Source: Parasalinivibrio latis (GTDB taxonomy: Bacteria > Pseudomonadota > Gammaproteobacteria > Enterobacterales > Vibrionaceae). Taken from it: a stretch of 64,000 nt of DNA. The notes under the pieces were generated by a model that did no database searches, was not told where the DNA came from, and saw nothing but the letters and a program-made list of their open reading frames with translations. Where the stretch lies: the NCBI RefSeq assembly GCF_036825535.1, contig NZ_CP098812.1, positions 3,162,001-3,226,000 of the forward strand, read 5' to 3'. Of this stretch, positions 24,384 to 32,490 are shown one piece after another (the first letter of the stretch is position 1; each line of letters starts with the position of its first letter). A program made the position numbers and the translations under genes.

Positions 24384-25811
24384 TCACTCCGCTTTCTTGT
24401 CCCAGATACCGTCTTCAATCTGGCTGTGCAGCTCCGGGTATTCACGGCTGTCAAAGCACGGAACCTTACCCATGGAAAGCTGCTGGTTGTAATCCCGGGC
24501 CAGCTTTACCACTGTCCCAGACAACAGCAATATTGCCACCATGTTCACAATCGCCATCAACCCCATGGATATATCTGCCATTACCCAGACCGTAGGCAAC
24601 TCTGCCAGCGAGCCAAACATTACCATCAGCAGTACCACACCACGGAAGATGTTCAGGCCGGCCTTGTGGTTGTGCTCCAGGAAAATCAGGTTGGTTTCCG
24701 CATAGGAGTAATTGGCAATGATAGAAGTAAAGGCGAAGAAGAAAATCGCGATAGCGATAAATATACCGCCCCAGTCACCCACTTCCGTGCTCAATGCTCG
24801 CTGAGTCAGCTCCACACCTGTGATTTCACCACCAGGCACAAACTGGCCGGACATCAGGATAATCGCCGCCGTCGCAGTACAAATGACGATGGTGTCCATA
24901 AACACACCCAGCATCTGTACATAACCCTGGGAAGCCGGGTGCGGAGGATACGGAGATGCACTCGCTGCAGCGTTTGGTGCAGAACCCATGCCCGCTTCGT
25001 TTGAGAACAGACCACGCTTGATGCCCTGGATCATGCCCTGCGCAACGGTATAACCCAGAGCACCGGAAGCGGCTTTGTCCAGGCCGAATGCCGATTTGAA
25101 AATAAGGGAAATGACTGCCGGCAGTTTCTCGATGTTGGAACCCACAATCCAGAAAGCGATCGCCAGGTAAAACACTGCCATTACCGGGACAATAATTTCT
25201 GCTGTCCGGGCGATTTTGCGCAGGCCACCAAAAATAACGAATGCCGACATCACCACCAGCGCAACGCCAACATACATCGAGTTGAACCCGAAGGCGACAT
25301 GCAAAGCCTGGGTGATAGAGTTCGCCTGAACAGAGTTAAAGACCAGGCCAAACGCAATCATCAATAGAATCGAGAAAACCACGCCCATCCAGCGCATCCC
25401 CAACCCTTTCTCCATATAGTAGGCAGGGCCGCCACGGAAGTTGCCGTCATCGTCACGGGTCTTGAAAAGCTGGGCCAGGGTGCTTTCCGCAAAAGCAGTA
25501 GCCATCCCCAACATTGCAATGAGCCACATCCAAAAGATAGCACCCGGTCCACCCAGGGTGATAGCTACAGCAACACCTGCCATATTACCCGTACCTACAC
25601 GGGCTGCCAGGCTGGTACACAGTGCCTGGAAGGAAGAAATTCCTGACTCATCGTCTTTGCGGCTGTTTTTCATCACCTTAAACATATGGGTAAAGTGACG
25701 GAACTGGATAAAACCAAGGCGTAAGGTAAAGTAAATACCTCCACCAATCAGCAGGTATACCAGTACTGAGCCCCAAAGAAGGTCGTTGAGAAAGTTGATA
25801 AGACTTACCAC
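24384..25811 (-). CDS. AGCS-family alanine/glycine:cation symporter (copy 2)
   Basis: This 475-residue inner-membrane sodium/amino acid symporter carries SLAARVGTGNMAGVAVAITLGG and NEAGMGSAPNAAASA. It is a distinct paralogue of the gene at 20217 rather than a recent duplicate: the sequences differ throughout and this one lacks the long C-terminal tail. It starts with GTG at 25811, backed by AGAGGTAGGC just upstream. The gene is preceded by a long, highly structured leader (25837-26026), which suggests RNA-level control, possibly by its substrate. The substrate is not known. Confidence 0.9.
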   Translation of the reverse strand: MVSLINFLNDLLWGSVLVYLLIGGGIYFTLRLGFIQFRHFTHMFKVMKNSRKDDESGISSFQALCTSLAARVGTGNMAGVAVAITLGGPGAIFWMWLIAMLGMATAFAESTLAQLFKTRDDDGNFRGGPAYYMEKGLGMRWMGVVFSILLMIAFGLVFNSVQANSITQALHVAFGFNSMYVGVALVVMSAFVIFGGLRKIARTAEIIVPVMAVFYLAIAFWIVGSNIEKLPAVISLIFKSAFGLDKAASGALGYTVAQGMIQGIKRGLFSNEAGMGSAPNAAASASPYPPHPASQGYVQMLGVFMDTIVICTATAAIILMSGQFVPGGEITGVELTQRALSTEVGDWGGIFIAIAIFFFAFTSIIANYSYAETNLIFLEHNHKAGLNIFRGVVLLMVMFGSLAELPTVWVMADISMGLMAIVNMVAILLLSGTVVKLARDYNQQLSMGKVPCFDSREYPELHSQIEDGIWDKKAE

Positions 25812-25836
25812 GCCTACCTCTCATAAGCATCAATAG

Positions 25837-26026
25837 GTACAAGGCGCACATCTAGAGACGGACGCCACGCAGTTGCAAAGGATGATAAAAATCGTACGCA
25901 ACTGGAGCTCAATATACAGGCAGTCACTTCGACCACCTGAAGAGCGCCTTGTACTGAGGACATTGTTGGAATGCCGGTAATCAGAAACTGATTAGGGACG
26001 TAAATCGGTGTCCCTGACATTCAACA
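25837..26026 (-). promoter_or_regulatory. Candidate structured cis-regulatory RNA in the leader of AGCS copy 2
   Basis: Minus strand, two domains. The proximal domain is closed by an 11-bp perfect stem: GTACAAGGCGC at 25954-25944 of the plus numbering pairs with GCGCCTTGTAC at 25847-25837. It encloses a CAGG..GTC / GAC..CCTG hairpin (25939-25917) and a CAGTTGC / GCAACTG hairpin (25904-25870). The distal domain is closed by TGTTGAATG / CATT-C-CAACA (26026-26018 with 25973-25964). It encloses GGGAC / GTCCC (26014-25995) and TAATCAG / CTGATTA (25994-25978). The last stem ends about 25 bases before the GTG start. I find no glycine, lysine or c-di-GMP aptamer consensus. Confidence 0.5.
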
Positions 26027-26614
26027 CCAAAAATCCCGGGGAATTATTTGTGGTGAAACCATCTGCCCTGTGTGGGCGAAACCTATACCGTATTCATTGG
26101 GAATAGTTCTGCAGTCCGGTATGGTCATGCTATCTAAAGTGCCGCATTTTAACCCCAGGATGGCGGCAGCGTGGCAAGATAATGCGCGGAGATACAGTAA
26201 AAATCAATATGCATTCATGTTCACATAAACGAGACATGTGTCGCACTTTGCATCCAGCGAGGACACAGCAAAATACATTCGATTCACATTAGGAAAACCC
26301 ATTTCACACAACATCAAAACACACTTCCGGCATTTCCGGACGGGTCACAAAAATTTCTTTAGAGTTCTAATTTATCCCTACCCCCTACTGTGTAAGGGGT
26401 TGAGCTGGGTTCATCCATGAACTCCCTTACCTGACTGCACTAAGACAAAATCTGGGCAGCAGTGGTTAAAAAACAAACCACCGAAACAGATCTGTGATCG
26501 TCAACTCATCATTTATTCATCGAAGCGCAACAAATGAGAAACAGTTCAATTTTATTTTTACCTTGCCTGTGCTAATTAATTGTTTACCGCTTCGGCGCGT
26601 TTGAGGTGATTAAT
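26027..26614. other. Intergenic region between the AGCS copy 2 leader and the DUF3545 gene
   Basis: About 590 bases without a supported gene. It should hold the AGCS promoter on the minus strand and the DUF3545 promoter on the plus strand. A CCCC / GGGG hairpin lies near 26381-26399. Nothing else was recognised. Confidence 0.4.
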
Positions 26615-26797
26615 ATGGATAGCTTTGCTTTTGATGACTATTTTGATCAGGACATGCCACAACGCTCCAAAAGAGCTAAACCGCAGAAACGCAAGTGGCG
26701 TGAGATTGAAGCACTCAAGGACAGACAACGCCTCCGTAAGGAGCTGATGGAGATGGATCTTGCCGGGGATTACGACCTCGAAGACATAGACATTTAA
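26615..26797 (+). CDS. DUF3545 small protein
   Basis: This 60-residue protein from the ATG at 26615 (MDSFAFDDYFDQD) has an acidic first third. A basic and helical middle follows (KRKWREIEALKDRQRLRKELMEMD), which is the DUF3545 signature. A ribosome site GAGGTGA lies just before the ATG. A GTG nine bases earlier would add MIN, but would use up the ribosome site. The family is restricted to Vibrionaceae and close relatives, and its function is unknown. It ends at a terminator shared with the hemerythrin gene. Confidence 0.82.
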   Translation: MDSFAFDDYFDQDMPQRSKRAKPQKRKWREIEALKDRQRLRKELMEMDLAGDYDLEDIDI

Positions 26798-26841
26798 GTA
26801 CCATTTCAGTGATTTGCACGCGCCGTTAAGGCAACCATTAA

Positions 26842-26865
26842 AAAAGGCGCTATCCAGCGCCTTTT
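26842..26865. terminator. Bidirectional terminator between the DUF3545 and hemerythrin genes
   Basis: A 9-bp stem AAAAGGCGC / GCGCCTTTT with a six-base loop lies between two convergent genes. Confidence 0.88.
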
Positions 26866-26888
26866 CTATTGCCATTTATCCTCAAATT

Positions 26889-27425
26889 CTATTCTGGCTC
26901 AAACAGCTTTTCAGACAACCTCCGGAACCTGACCGACACTTCCTTGCCGAACAGAGGGTCGTCATATTCCAGAATGCAGCGTTCCCTGACGTTCAGCCAA
27001 TCCTTTTCATTAAAGGCTTTCGCAATAATAGGGAGCACATCTCGCTCTTCGAACATCAGGTGGTCCCGCTGACGGCGTATAAATTGCTGCAGCTGTTCAG
27101 CAAACACGCTAAGTGGCACAACGGAATCCATCAGGATCATGTCAACGGTCGTTTCAAAATCCTGGGTTAGGACCGATAGCTCTTCATGCTCTTTATCCAG
27201 CTTGGCAATGTCCCCATTGTCGCCATAATGCTCCAGATAGTAGAGGTAAATAACATCTTCCTTTGGATGGTGGTATTTCTCAGAGTAACTCCCCAGATAC
27301 TCCACAGAATCCCGGATTAGCCTGAAGTCAACTTCATCTTCCGCCTGAATCGCAGCAAGTTTCCGTTCAAGCAATGCCAGTAATCGAGATATGTTTTTAT
27401 GTTCTAAATGAATCAGGTCTAACAT
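26889..27425 (-). CDS. Hemerythrin HHE-domain protein
   Basis: This 178-residue cytoplasmic protein is predicted to be a four-helix bundle binding a di-iron centre. Candidate ligands are in LDLIHLEHKNI, EKYHHPKEDVIY, LDKEHEEL and RRQRDHLMFEERDVLP, which follow the spacing of the HHE family. Such proteins sense or carry oxygen, or handle nitric oxide and iron; which applies here is unknown. It lies between the DUF3545 gene and ung and shares the terminator at 26842-26865. Confidence 0.87.
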   Translation of the reverse strand: MLDLIHLEHKNISRLLALLERKLAAIQAEDEVDFRLIRDSVEYLGSYSEKYHHPKEDVIYLYYLEHYGDNGDIAKLDKEHEELSVLTQDFETTVDMILMDSVVPLSVFAEQLQQFIRRQRDHLMFEERDVLPIIAKAFNEKDWLNVRERCILEYDDPLFGKEVSVRFRRLSEKLFEPE

Positions 27426-27590
27426 GGCATTTCCTCCCTAATCTACTCAGTGTAAATGAGAAAATTGGTTAAGATTTGCTCTGCATCATGAATTACGATG
27501 TTGTTATTAAGGTGTGACAATTTATGCGGGGAGTTTCTCATTCTAATTTCCCCTCCTTCTCACTGTAGACGCATTTGGCCCATAAACCGA

Positions 27591-27618
27591 TATAAAAAAA
27601 GCAGGCCATTGCCTGCTT
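27591..27618 (-). terminator. Intrinsic terminator of ung
   Basis: On the minus strand an 8-bp stem AAGCAGGC / GCCTGCTT with a four-base loop is followed by TTTTTTTATA. Confidence 0.9.
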
Positions 27619-27638
27619 CTTCACACCCTGGTTTTTAT

Positions 27639-28319
27639 TCAGGCATTGATATCCGGCTGCCAACAGATAGGTTGTTTTCCCATTTTCAGCAACAGGTTAT
27701 TGGTCTCGGCAAAATGCCCACAGCCAAAGAACCCTCTATGGGCTGAAAGTGGCGATGGATGAGGGGCAGTCAGTACATGGTGGCGGTTACGGTCGATCTT
27801 ACTGCCTTTTTTCTGGGCATGGGATCCCCACAGCAGGAAAACCACACCTTCACGATGCTGGTTAACCGACTCAATAACACGGTCGGTAAAGTTTTCCCAG
27901 CCGGTGCCAGCATGTGAGTGTGCCTTACCCTGCTCTACCGTTAAAACGGTATTGAGAAGGAGCACCCCCTGGTCAGCCCAGCTTTTCAGGTAACCATGAT
28001 CAGGTACCGTGAAATCAGAAAATTCCTGCAAAAGTTCTTTGTACATATTTTTCAGGGACGGAGGCGGTTGGATTCCCGGCAGTACAGAGAAACACAGGCC
28101 ATGGGCCTGATTCGGGCCGTGGTAGGGATCCTGACCAAGGATTACAACGTTTACGTTATCGAAGGGTGTAAATTTAAACGCGTTAAAAACGTCCTCACGA
28201 GGCGGATAAACAACTTTACCGCTTTCACGCTCAGCTTCAACGAATGCCATGGTTTCTTGGAAATAAGGCTGTGATTTTTCTTGCCCAATCACATCCTGCC
28301 AGGTTAATGATTCGCTCAT
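27639..28319 (-). CDS. ung: Uracil-DNA glycosylase
   Basis: Ung removes uracil from DNA as the first step of base-excision repair. The 226-residue product carries the water-activating loop GQDPYHGPNQAHG with the catalytic Asp at residue 64, and the leucine-loop motif HPSPLSAHRGFFGC with His at 187. Both numbers equal those of E. coli. The ATG at 28319 gives MSESLTWQDV. A short ORF with a strong ribosome site lies just upstream (28390-28500). Nfo, which cuts the abasic site that Ung leaves, is encoded upstream on the same strand. Confidence 0.97.
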   Translation of the reverse strand: MSESLTWQDVIGQEKSQPYFQETMAFVEAERESGKVVYPPREDVFNAFKFTPFDNVNVVILGQDPYHGPNQAHGLCFSVLPGIQPPPSLKNMYKELLQEFSDFTVPDHGYLKSWADQGVLLLNTVLTVEQGKAHSHAGTGWENFTDRVIESVNQHREGVVFLLWGSHAQKKGSKIDRNRHHVLTAPHPSPLSAHRGFFGCGHFAETNNLLLKMGKQPICWQPDINA

Positions 28320-28389
28320 AGGTCCCCCAACACTGAATTCGCTTTATTGTAACCACTGACTGCAAGGAATTCAGCGTTGGTTCGCCGTT

Positions 28390-28500
28390 TTATCGGTTTT
28401 CCCTCATGCGTTGGCTGTTTGGCTGTGGTGTACGCCAGTGTCCCCGGCCCTGGACCGGACGGTGTGCCTGAGGTGTAATGGTTAAGCATAGTTGCATCAT
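28390..28500 (-). CDS. Candidate 36-residue small protein upstream of ung
   Basis: An ATG at 28500 has a near-perfect ribosome site (AAAGGAGG, five bases before it). It opens a 36-codon frame that starts MMQLCLTITPQAHRPVQGRG and ends RMRENR. It is basic and proline-rich, without a membrane segment. I do not recognise a family. It lies after the nfo terminator and before ung, so it may share the ung transcript. The strong ribosome site is the main support. Confidence 0.45.
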   Translation of the reverse strand: MMQLCLTITPQAHRPVQGRGHWRTPQPNSQRMRENR

Positions 28501-28540
28501 GGCTTCCTCCTTTGTGTAGACTCGCCACACTAAAACCATG

Positions 28541-28570
28541 AAAAAAGGATGCCAGCTATGACACCCTTTT
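28541..28570 (-). terminator. Intrinsic terminator of nfo
   Basis: On the minus strand a 10-bp stem AAAAGGGTGT / GCATCCTTTT (two G-U pairs) is followed by a T-run. It lies about 65 bases past the nfo stop. Confidence 0.7.
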
Positions 28571-28635
28571 ATATTCAACCGGTTACGCCGAAATAGAAAT
28601 TAACAGCCCATAGTATCTGCCCCATAAAGGCACAC

Positions 28636-29478
28636 TTATGCCGCCCACCGGCGCAGGGTGGCAATTTCCTGATGCCAAATCTCCGGGCGAATCGTTTCGA
28701 GAATCAGCGGAATGTCATCAAAGCGTTTGTCCTTCATCAGGTACTCAAAGCAATCCCAGCCAATCTCCCCCAGCCCAAGAGAGTCATGACGGTCAACGCG
28801 GCTGCCTAAAGGTGTTTTGCTGTCATTGAGGTGCATGCCACGCAGGTATTGCATCCCCACTACCTTATCGAACTCATCAAATGTCTTTTCTGTTGCATCC
28901 ACTGACCGCAGGTCATAACCCGCAGCAAAGGTGTGGCAGGTATCAATGCAGATACCCACCCGTGTTTTGTCAGTCACTTCTTCAATAATGGAAGCCAGAT
29001 GCTCAAACCGGCACCCGAGATTAGTGCCCTGTCCGGCAGTATTCTCGATAACCGCCACCACATCCGGTACGGCATCCAGGGCCATATTGATAGATTCGGC
29101 AATCCGGGAAAGGCATGCAGCTTCATCCAGCTTTTTCAAGTGGCTTCCCGGATGGAAGTTCAGCAGTGTCAGGCCCAGTTGGCGGCAACGGGCCAACTCA
29201 TCAATAAACGCATCCCGTGACTTTTCCAGCTTGTCAGTTTCAGGAGCCCCAAGATTTATCAGGTAGGAGTCATGGGGAAGAATCGCATTGGGGCTGAACC
29301 CTCTTTCCTTGCAGGCTTGCTTGAACGCTGAGATGGTCTCCTGTTCAAGGGGTTTTGCCTGCCACTGGCGCTGATTTTTGGTAAACAGGGCAAAAGCATT
29401 GGCACCAATTTCCTCTGCATTTCTTGGTGCATTGAACACACCACCGGATGCAGAAACGTGCGCACCAATTAATTTCAT
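28636..29478 (-). CDS. nfo: Endonuclease IV (AP endonuclease)
   Basis: Nfo cuts DNA 5' to abasic sites and some oxidised bases. It is a zinc-dependent TIM-barrel enzyme. The 280-residue product (E. coli 285) starts MKLIGAHVSASGGV and carries the three family signatures: VAVIENTAGQG (about residues 143-153), GICIDTCHTFAAGYD (about 175-189) and LNDSKTPLGSRVDRHDSLGLGEIG (about 216-239). The metal-binding His, Glu and Asp residues are visible in them. It is transcribed towards ung and ends at its own terminator. Confidence 0.97.
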   Translation of the reverse strand: MKLIGAHVSASGGVFNAPRNAEEIGANAFALFTKNQRQWQAKPLEQETISAFKQACKERGFSPNAILPHDSYLINLGAPETDKLEKSRDAFIDELARCRQLGLTLLNFHPGSHLKKLDEAACLSRIAESINMALDAVPDVVAVIENTAGQGTNLGCRFEHLASIIEEVTDKTRVGICIDTCHTFAAGYDLRSVDATEKTFDEFDKVVGMQYLRGMHLNDSKTPLGSRVDRHDSLGLGEIGWDCFEYLMKDKRFDDIPLILETIRPEIWHQEIATLRRWAA

Positions 29479-29648
29479 ATTTTTTTACCCTCCTGATTTT
29501 GAATTTTTCGAGATCATAGCTTTCTAAATGACAACGGTACAATGCCGCTTCGTCGGCTTTTTGAACAGCAAATTGTAGTAATTTAATTACAAATGAAAGC
29601 CCTCATAGGAAAATGGACTGACCAATAAACTACAATTCACCCCTTTTT

Positions 29649-29662
29649 TGACATAGAGCAAG
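29649..29662. promoter_or_regulatory. Weak FNR-like site upstream of grcA
   Basis: TTGAC-ATAG-AGCAA matches the FNR consensus TTGAT-N4-ATCAA at eight of ten positions. Confidence 0.4.
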
Positions 29663-29700
29663 GAAATTCACCTAGACACATAAAGGTTATTCGTTGTAAA

Positions 29701-29714
29701 TTGACGTAAATCAA
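29701..29714. promoter_or_regulatory. FNR box upstream of grcA
   Basis: TTGAC-GTAA-ATCAA has one mismatch to the FNR consensus. In E. coli the orthologue yfiD is strongly induced without oxygen by FNR, and ArcA also takes part, so the site fits the gene. It lies 82 bases before the start codon. Confidence 0.7.
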
Positions 29715-29795
29715 CGTTAACGGCCACCCTTCATGCTACCCGGTGGCAACTAACGTAAAGAACGTTATAAAAACTACGCAAATAAGGGGAAAGTA

Positions 29796-30173
29796 ATGAT
29801 TACTGGCATCCAAATTACCAAAGCGGCAAACGACGATCTGCTGAACTCTTTCTGGATCCTGGACAGCGAAACCAACCAAGCTCGCTGTATCTGTGCAAAA
29901 GGCAGCTTTGAAGCCGATCAGGTTATTGCACAAAGCGACCTGGGTGACATTGAGTACCGCGAAGTTGAGCTGGAAGTAGCTCCTCGCATCGAAGGCGGCC
30001 AGCACCTGAACGTAAACGTTCTACGCCGTGAAACTCTGGAAGATGCTGTGAAAAACCCAGAGATGTACCCACAGCTGACTATCCGCGTTTCTGGCTATGC
30101 AGTTCGCTTCAACTCTCTGACTCCAGAGCAGCAGCGCGACGTTATCTCCCGTACCTTCACTACTTCTCTGTAA
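29796..30173 (+). CDS. grcA: Autonomous glycyl radical cofactor GrcA (YfiD)
   Basis: GrcA replaces the oxygen-damaged C-terminal glycyl radical domain of pyruvate formate-lyase, restoring fermentation after oxygen exposure. The 125-residue product ends with the glycyl radical motif RVSGYAVRFNSLTPEQQRD, with the radical glycine at residue 100. A good ribosome site (AAGGGGAAAG) precedes the ATG. Codon choice looks strongly biased, as in highly expressed genes. FNR-like sites upstream fit anaerobic induction. It converges on thrC. Confidence 0.96.
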   Translation: MITGIQITKAANDDLLNSFWILDSETNQARCICAKGSFEADQVIAQSDLGDIEYREVELEVAPRIEGGQHLNVNVLRRETLEDAVKNPEMYPQLTIRVSGYAVRFNSLTPEQQRDVISRTFTTSL

Positions 30174-30203
30174 TTTCCACCCAGGAAATCTACAGTCCGT
30201 AGT

Positions 30204-30231
30204 AAAACGCCCGGTTAAGCCGGGCGTTTTT
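30204..30231. terminator. Bidirectional terminator between grcA and thrC
   Basis: An 11-bp stem AAAACGCCCGG / CCGGGCGTTTT with a five-base loop lies between two convergent genes. Confidence 0.92.
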
Positions 30232-30252
30232 GTGTCATAGCGTTTTGGGGAG

Positions 30253-31536
30253 CTATTTGGCGACCTGACGCAGCAAGGCACTCAGCTGGCTAAAATCAGC
30301 ATCCTGCTCAACGGACAGCAGTTCCATTTCTGCATGCTTGGCAAGTGGCCCCGGCAACTCAATATCCTTACCCAGGATCTCATCTACAGCTTCTTTGAAC
30401 TTGGCAGGGTGCGCCGTACAGAGGAAAATGCCAGTTTCACCTTCGGCCAATTGCTCGTTAAGGATGCGGTAGGCAATGGCACCGTGGGGCTCGCATACGT
30501 AGCCATCCTGAGACATTTCTTTCAGGGTTTCCGCCGTTTCTTCATCCGTTACCGCACCATAACCCAGCTCACCGAGCCCCCAGCCTTTAACCTGGCAAAG
30601 CTCTTCGATACGTGGCCAGTTGTTAGGGCGGCTGACGTCCATCGCGTTGGAAAGTGTTGCAATGGTTTCTTTAGGATCCCAGCTTCCTTCTTTAAGGTAA
30701 CGGGGCACTGTGTCATTTACATTGGTTGCCGCAATAAAGCGTTTAACCGGCAAACCGGATGCTTTCGCCAACAGGCCAGCAGTAAGGTTACCAAAGTTGC
30801 CGCTTGGAACAGCAAAGACCAGATCATTTCGCTTGTCTGTTGGGATCTGGGAAACCGCTTCGTAGTAATAACAGATCTGAGCCAGCAGTCGGCTGATATT
30901 GATGGAGTTGGCAGAGTTCAGACCAATCTCTTTGCGAAGGGCTTCATCATCAAACGCCTGTTTAACCAACGCCTGACAATCATCAAAGGTGCCGTTTACC
31001 GCTACCGTATGGATATTGCCACCCAGTGTACAGAAGAGCTTTTCCTGCAAGGGGCTGATTTTGCCTTTCGGGTAAAGGATCACGACATTGATGTTTTCCA
31101 TACCATAAAACGCATGGGCAACAGCAGCACCGGTATCACCGGAGGTCGCCGTTAGAATGGTGATTTTGCCACCTTCAGAAACAGCAGCCAGGGACTGGGC
31201 CATAAAGCGGCCGCCAAAGTCCTTAAATGCCAGGGTCGGGCCATGGAAAAGCTCAAGGGCATAAACACCCTCTTTTACTTCCGCCACCGGCGCAGGGAAC
31301 TGGAATGCACCAGAAACCATTTTTGCTACGGTTTCTTTATCCAGCTCGTCACCAATAAAGGCGGAAAGAATCTTACTGCTGCGGCTGACAAAATCTTCTG
31401 CCAGCAGTGCATCGACATCTTCAAATACCGGCAGTTCAGCCGGGAAAAACAGCCCCTGGTTACGGCCAAGACCTTGTCTCACGGCCTGGCTAAAGGAGAC
31501 CTGTTCATCATTTTCTTTAATATTGTACAGCTTCAT
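30253..31536 (-). CDS. thrC: Threonine synthase
   Basis: ThrC converts O-phosphohomoserine to threonine with pyridoxal phosphate, the last step of threonine synthesis. The 427-residue product (E. coli 428) starts MKLYNIKENDEQVSFSQAV. The PLP-binding lysine lies in FHGPTLAFKDFGGRF (near residue 107), and the phosphate-binding loop in FAVPSGNFGNLTAG. It is third in the thrLABC operon. Its ATG overlaps the thrB stop (ATGA), pointing to translational coupling. Confidence 0.97.
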   Translation of the reverse strand: MKLYNIKENDEQVSFSQAVRQGLGRNQGLFFPAELPVFEDVDALLAEDFVSRSSKILSAFIGDELDKETVAKMVSGAFQFPAPVAEVKEGVYALELFHGPTLAFKDFGGRFMAQSLAAVSEGGKITILTATSGDTGAAVAHAFYGMENINVVILYPKGKISPLQEKLFCTLGGNIHTVAVNGTFDDCQALVKQAFDDEALRKEIGLNSANSINISRLLAQICYYYEAVSQIPTDKRNDLVFAVPSGNFGNLTAGLLAKASGLPVKRFIAATNVNDTVPRYLKEGSWDPKETIATLSNAMDVSRPNNWPRIEELCQVKGWGLGELGYGAVTDEETAETLKEMSQDGYVCEPHGAIAYRILNEQLAEGETGIFLCTAHPAKFKEAVDEILGKDIELPGPLAKHAEMELLSVEQDADFSQLSALLRQVAK

Positions 31537-32489
31537 AGCTCACTTCCTGTCACTCGAGCGCCCTCGTTATCCATTCGGCAAACGTGGACAAATCCTTCTT
31601 CGTTTTGTACGTAATGCTCTCTCAGCCAGCGGGCAACACGCTCAGCAACATCCAGGCTGTCACAGATGCTGAAAAGTGTTGGGCCGGAGCCTGAAATACC
31701 TGTCGCCATCGCACCGGCTTCTGCCGCATATTCCCTTGCATCAGCAAAGCCCGGCAGTAATTTTTCCCGATATGGTTCAGCAACCACATCCCGGATCATT
31801 TTGGCCGCCAACTGTGGCTGGCCGCTGTGGCAGGCATGGACAAATCCACCAAGGTGCCGGCCATGCGCAATCACATCCTGGCGACGGTACTGAGCAGGAA
31901 GGATAGCACGAGCCTCGGCTGTCGGCACCTTGATACCCGGATAAGCCATTACCCAGTACCATTCATTAAAACAGGGAACGGGTTGGCTGATAATGCCAAG
32001 CTCTTCAACCATCAGCTGCAAGCCCCCAAGGAAACAGGGCGCGACATTGTCGTAGTGGATACTGCCGGAGATCTCGCCCTCCATTTCCCCCATCAGAGCC
32101 AGGAGCTCGGTTTCATCAAGAGGCTGCCCGTGGAACCGGTTCATCGCATCCAGTGCCGCAACGATGGAACATGCGCTGGAGCCAAGGCCAGAGCCTATCG
32201 GCATATTCTTTTCAAGGGTCACGGTAACTGGTTGGGGTTCGATACCTTTTAACGCCAGTTCCCGGCAGAAAACTTCAAACGCCCTGTAAACAATGTTTTC
32301 TTTGGGGTCGGTTGGTAACTTGCCGACAAAGTGACCGACACATTCAAGTGAAAACGGGCTGTTGCCGGCCATCACTTCCACCCTGTCACCCAGCAACGTA
32401 CCGTCGACCGGGGACACAGCAGCCCCGAGCACGTCAAAACCTACGCTGACATTCCCGATTGATGCCGGGGCATAAACCGCAACACCCAT
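31533..32489 (-). CDS. thrB: Homoserine kinase
   Basis: ThrB phosphorylates homoserine with ATP and belongs to the GHMP kinase family. From the ATG at 32489 the product is 318 residues. The GHMP ATP-binding motif is PIGSGLGSSACSIVAAL (about residues 90-106), and a glycine-rich C-terminal motif is ATGISGSGPTLFSIC. The frame is open eight codons further upstream, but the chosen ATG gives the family start MGVAVYAPASIGN and lies one base after the thrA stop. It overlaps thrC by four bases. Confidence 0.96.
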   Translation of the reverse strand: MGVAVYAPASIGNVSVGFDVLGAAVSPVDGTLLGDRVEVMAGNSPFSLECVGHFVGKLPTDPKENIVYRAFEVFCRELALKGIEPQPVTVTLEKNMPIGSGLGSSACSIVAALDAMNRFHGQPLDETELLALMGEMEGEISGSIHYDNVAPCFLGGLQLMVEELGIISQPVPCFNEWYWVMAYPGIKVPTAEARAILPAQYRRQDVIAHGRHLGGFVHACHSGQPQLAAKMIRDVVAEPYREKLLPGFADAREYAAEAGAMATGISGSGPTLFSICDSLDVAERVARWLREHYVQNEEGFVHVCRMDNEGARVTGSEL

Positions 32490-32490
32490 C

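Larger units (their letters stand above)
29479..29795. other. Divergent regulatory region between nfo and grcA
   Basis: This 317-base stretch carries two FNR-like dyads (29649-29662 and 29701-29714) and an AT-rich block before them. It has no gene. The grcA promoter should follow the second dyad. Confidence 0.6.

Noticed and set aside
25814..26020. 68-codon minus-strand ORF upstream of AGCS copy 2
   Set aside because: It lies exactly over the structured leader, so its sequence is constrained by base pairing, and it has no ribosome site.
25837..26026. Glycine, lysine or c-di-GMP riboswitch
   Set aside because: The conserved core strings of those aptamers are not present. The structure is therefore reported as unassigned.
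28316..28528. 70-codon ORF overlapping the ung start by ATGA
   Set aside because: The overlap looks like coupling, but the strong ribosome site belongs to a different frame (ATG at 28500), and the ORF has no family resemblance.
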